In this document: positions 62,581-64,000 of the stretch, piece after piece
Layout: every line of letters starts with the position of its first letter
Position numbering within the stretch: position 1 is the first letter of the stretch
Assembly: GCA_963713545.1 (NCBI GenBank)
Contig: CAVQME010000010.1
Location: 186,001 to 250,000 of the forward strand
Length of the DNA: 64,000 nt
Direction: 5' to 3'
DNA from: CAVPLM01 sp963713545
GTDB lineage: Bacteria > Actinomycetota > Thermoleophilia > RBG-16-64-13
The notes under the pieces: model-generated
What the model was told of the DNA's origin: nothing
The model's database searches: none
What the model saw: the letters and a program-made list of their open reading frames with translations, nothing else
Translations under genes and position numbers: made by a program

Positions 62581-63006
62581 CTAGAGCTCGCCCACCCATT
62601 CCAGAGGGTCGACCACCACGACTCCCGGAATCGACGCGAATCCTGCGTCTACCGTGAGGATCTCCCGAAGACCTTGGCGACGCGCGACTGCCGCGTGGAC
62701 CAGGCCGCGCGCGGAAGCACCGGACCCGCTGCGCGTCCTTTCACCGAGACGCCTGGCTTCTTCGACGTCGTCGTGGGTCACGGGCATGATCCGTTTGACA
62801 GCCGCGGAGATCGCATCGAACGTGGCCTGGATCTCCTTGTGTCGGCCGAGGCTCCTGTAGCGATGAAGGACTTCCTGCAGAGTCTCAGCACTGGTGACAA
62901 GGACGGCCTTGTCGGCCGCACCCGCACGTAGGATATGGGAGCAGGGGTCTTTGAAACGACTGTCCGCTCCCATCGCATACATGAAGATGGTCGTGTCGAC
63001 GTACAT
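62581..63006 (-). CDS. PIN-domain toxin (VapC-like), one acidic residue changed
   Basis: 141 residues. PIN motifs MYVDTTIFMYA (Asp), SAETLQEVLHRY (Glu), ASARGLVHAAVARR and LTVDAGF (Asp). The third motif normally has Asp where this reads Gly (RGLVHAAV instead of RDLVHAAV), a single A-to-G change, so activity may be reduced. Preceded by its antitoxin gene with an 11-base gap. It starts close to the polymerase end on the opposite strand (stop codons 5 bases apart). Confidence 0.85.
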   Translation of the reverse strand: MYVDTTIFMYAMGADSRFKDPCSHILRAGAADKAVLVTSAETLQEVLHRYRSLGRHKEIQATFDAISAAVKRIMPVTHDDVEEARRLGERTRSGSGASARGLVHAAVARRQGLREILTVDAGFASIPGVVVVDPLEWVGEL

Positions 63007-63017
63007 GCTCCGTCGAC

Positions 63018-63266
63018 TCAGCTCTCGTACCTGGTCTCGAGTTCTCGGACGAGTTCGGCCGGGTCCTGAGGCACCGGCACGTCGAGGCTGAGCCCTCTCT
63101 CGAGCAACCGTTCGCGCCAGGAGTGCTCCTCGCTGGCCAGTTCGCGGGCGACGGCTTTGCGCACAAGTTCGGCCACGCTCAGGTCACCCGCCGCCGCCCG
63201 GCGCTCTAGTTGCTCGTAGGTCTGCCTGTCGAGCCTCAGTTCCAATCTGGCGTCGAGTCTAGCCAC
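63018..63266 (-). CDS. Ribbon-helix-helix-type antitoxin
   Basis: 82 residues from GTG 63266; AAAGAGAGAG precedes it. An earlier ATG at 63311 would put the operator inside the gene. N-terminal strand-helix-helix (RLELRLDRQTYEQLERRAAAGDLSVAELVRKAVARELA) is the RHH/CopG pattern; the acidic C-terminus (PQDPAELVRELETRY) should bind the toxin. First gene of the pair. Confidence 0.82.
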   Translation of the reverse strand: MARLDARLELRLDRQTYEQLERRAAAGDLSVAELVRKAVARELASEEHSWRERLLERGLSLDVPVPQDPAELVRELETRYES

Positions 63267-63284
63267 CGGCTCTCTCTTTGTCCG

Positions 63285-63299
63285 TACGACTTTCGTACT
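63285..63299. promoter_or_regulatory. Candidate antitoxin operator
   Basis: GTACGA-CTT-TCGTAC, a perfect 6-bp inverted repeat with 3-base spacer, 19-33 bases upstream of the GTG start of the antitoxin. Confidence 0.6.
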
Positions 63300-63443
63300 A
63301 CATCGTATCATCGCTGCTTGGTCTTGTGAGGCGCGTCAGGCAAGGCACGAGGTTCTGTGAGACGTCGAGCGGGCGGTCGGCCGAGCGGCATCGATAGTAC
63401 AATCAGCGCTGTGAACCCGAAGTCTCCCGGAAGGAGCACACAG

Positions 63444-63752
63444 ATGGCCAAAGAGATCATCCTCTACAACCTCGCGCCGGGTGTGACCGACGAGCAGTTC
63501 AAGGAATACGTGGACACCGAGAAGGGCCCGTACATCGACAGTCTGCCGTCGGTGAAGAAATATGAGCTGGTCAGGATCGACAGCAGCCGTTCGGGCCTGA
63601 TCCCCTTCAAGTACTGCGGGATCGTGCACCTCAACAGCCTGGACGACTTCCGCAACATAGACACCAAGACCGAGGAATACAGAGCCTTCACGGCCAAGAT
63701 GAATTCCATGACCTCGGAGATCCACATCTGCTTCGGGGAGGAGATCCACTAA
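63444..63752 (+). CDS. EthD/dimeric alpha-beta barrel-like protein
   Basis: 102 residues; ATG 63444 after GGAAGGAG. Sequence pattern: KEIILYNLAPGVTDEQFKEYV, then GPYIDSLPSVKKYELVRIDS, FKYCGIVHLNSLDDFRNID, and a final IHICFGEEIH strand. Ferredoxin-like dimeric alpha-beta barrel proteins of this size (EthD, ABM, NIPSNAP types) act on or bind aromatic or small ligands. The next gene on the opposite strand is a probable decarboxylase. Exact family uncertain. Confidence 0.7.
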   Translation: MAKEIILYNLAPGVTDEQFKEYVDTEKGPYIDSLPSVKKYELVRIDSSRSGLIPFKYCGIVHLNSLDDFRNIDTKTEEYRAFTAKMNSMTSEIHICFGEEIH

Positions 63753-63853
63753 GGCGGCCCGGCCGGCTGGCTGGGCAAAACTGGCCCGGCCGATGAAACA
63801 AGCTCTGCGATAGAGCCCCTCCCCGAACCAGCCCACGGAGGGAGCGCGTTTCT

Positions 63854-64000
63854 TTAGCCCAGGACCTCCAGCACCTCGAGATCGTCGATGGTCATCTTCA
63901 TGCTGTACTGGTAACCGCGATGCACCCGCACTGGCCGGAAGGCGTCTAATTCGTTGTCGGGAGCGGGAAAGAACTTGAGATCGGCTTCGCCTTCCCACAC
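63854..64000 (-). CDS. Probable acetoacetate decarboxylase-family protein, 5' end outside the window
   Basis: The last 48 codons of a gene that enters from the right edge. Minus-strand frame reads WEGEADLKFFPAPDNELDAF, PVRVHRGYQYSMKMTIDDLE and ends in LEVLG before TAA. The G-x-A-x-L-x-F...D-E-L...P-V-x-V pattern resembles the C-terminal strands of acetoacetate decarboxylase-family proteins. The active-site lysine would be upstream, off the window. Convergent with the EthD-like gene. Assignment tentative. Confidence 0.5.
   Translation of the reverse strand: MWEGEADLKFFPAPDNELDAFRPVRVHRGYQYSMKMTIDDLEVLEVLG

Noticed and set aside
1..64000. CRISPR arrays, insertion sequences, tRNA or rRNA genes.
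   Set aside because: No spaced direct repeats, transposase motifs or convincing cloverleaf or rRNA segments were seen by eye; a tRNA scan could still find something missed.

Overview
This is a high-GC window whose gene families and signals point to an uncultured Actinomycetota-like bacterium, or at least a Gram-positive-type one. The grounds are an S-layer/Kelch wall protein, many lipoproteins, a DUF3052 protein, a kinase-less PASTA protein, several small actinobacterial-style membrane proteins, and LexA boxes of the CGAAC-N4-GTTCG type. This placement is inference. An anaerobic-type sulfatase-maturating enzyme and other radical SAM proteins suggest at least part-time anaerobic life.

Layout. 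1-6.9 kb: 3' end of an SLH-Kelch protein, NYN-LOTUS protein, Tag-like glycosylase, Lgt, a zinc-binding lipoprotein with an unusual insert, its Fur/Zur regulator and operator, and a WG-repeat lipoprotein. 7.2-12.4 kb: a two-subunit CoA-transferase and a divergent arsenic locus (arsR versus acr3-arsM-phosphoesterase). 12.5-22.2 kb: DUF3052 protein, radical SAM enzyme, ECF sigma/anti-sigma pair, WecA/MraY-type transferase, two chagasin-like inhibitors, toast-rack lipoprotein, PAP2 phosphatase, GyrI-like protein and a second radical SAM enzyme. 22.5-27 kb: AhpD-like protein plus a frameshifted proline dehydrogenase/P5C dehydrogenase, then a PIN/AbrB toxin-antitoxin pair with a clear operator. 27-38.6 kb: agmatinase-like enzyme, two Cys-type sulfatases, their probable maturase (anSME), a decayed anSME fragment, a frameshifted membrane protein, an AI-2E-type permease, a double META lipoprotein and a BASS-type transporter.

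38.7-54.5 kb is an envelope-protein region: DUF454, two tandem AI-2E-type permeases, DUF7144-like, two SHOCT proteins, MBL hydrolase, YihY, PASTA, DUF1269, DUF4239-like, holin-phosphatase fusion, two META lipoproteins, a YtxH-like protein and DUF389. Many of these genes are separated by strong GC-rich hairpins. 54.6-64 kb: Fpg/Nei-type glycosylase, RpiA, an ERG2/sigma-1-receptor-like protein, a DnaE2-type polymerase gene behind a near-consensus promoter with two LexA boxes but interrupted by two frameshifts and an amber codon, a second PIN toxin-antitoxin pair, an EthD-like protein and the 3' end of a probable acetoacetate decarboxylase-family gene.

Most notable: the SOS-type promoter and mosaic structure of the dnaE2-like gene; the bacterial ERG2/sigma-1 homologue with an Asp at the position of human Glu172; the zinc-binding protein with about 140 extra residues; and the sulfatase/anSME island with a relic of a second maturase. 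Five apparent single-base indels occur across the window, so some broken genes may reflect assembly error rather than decay.
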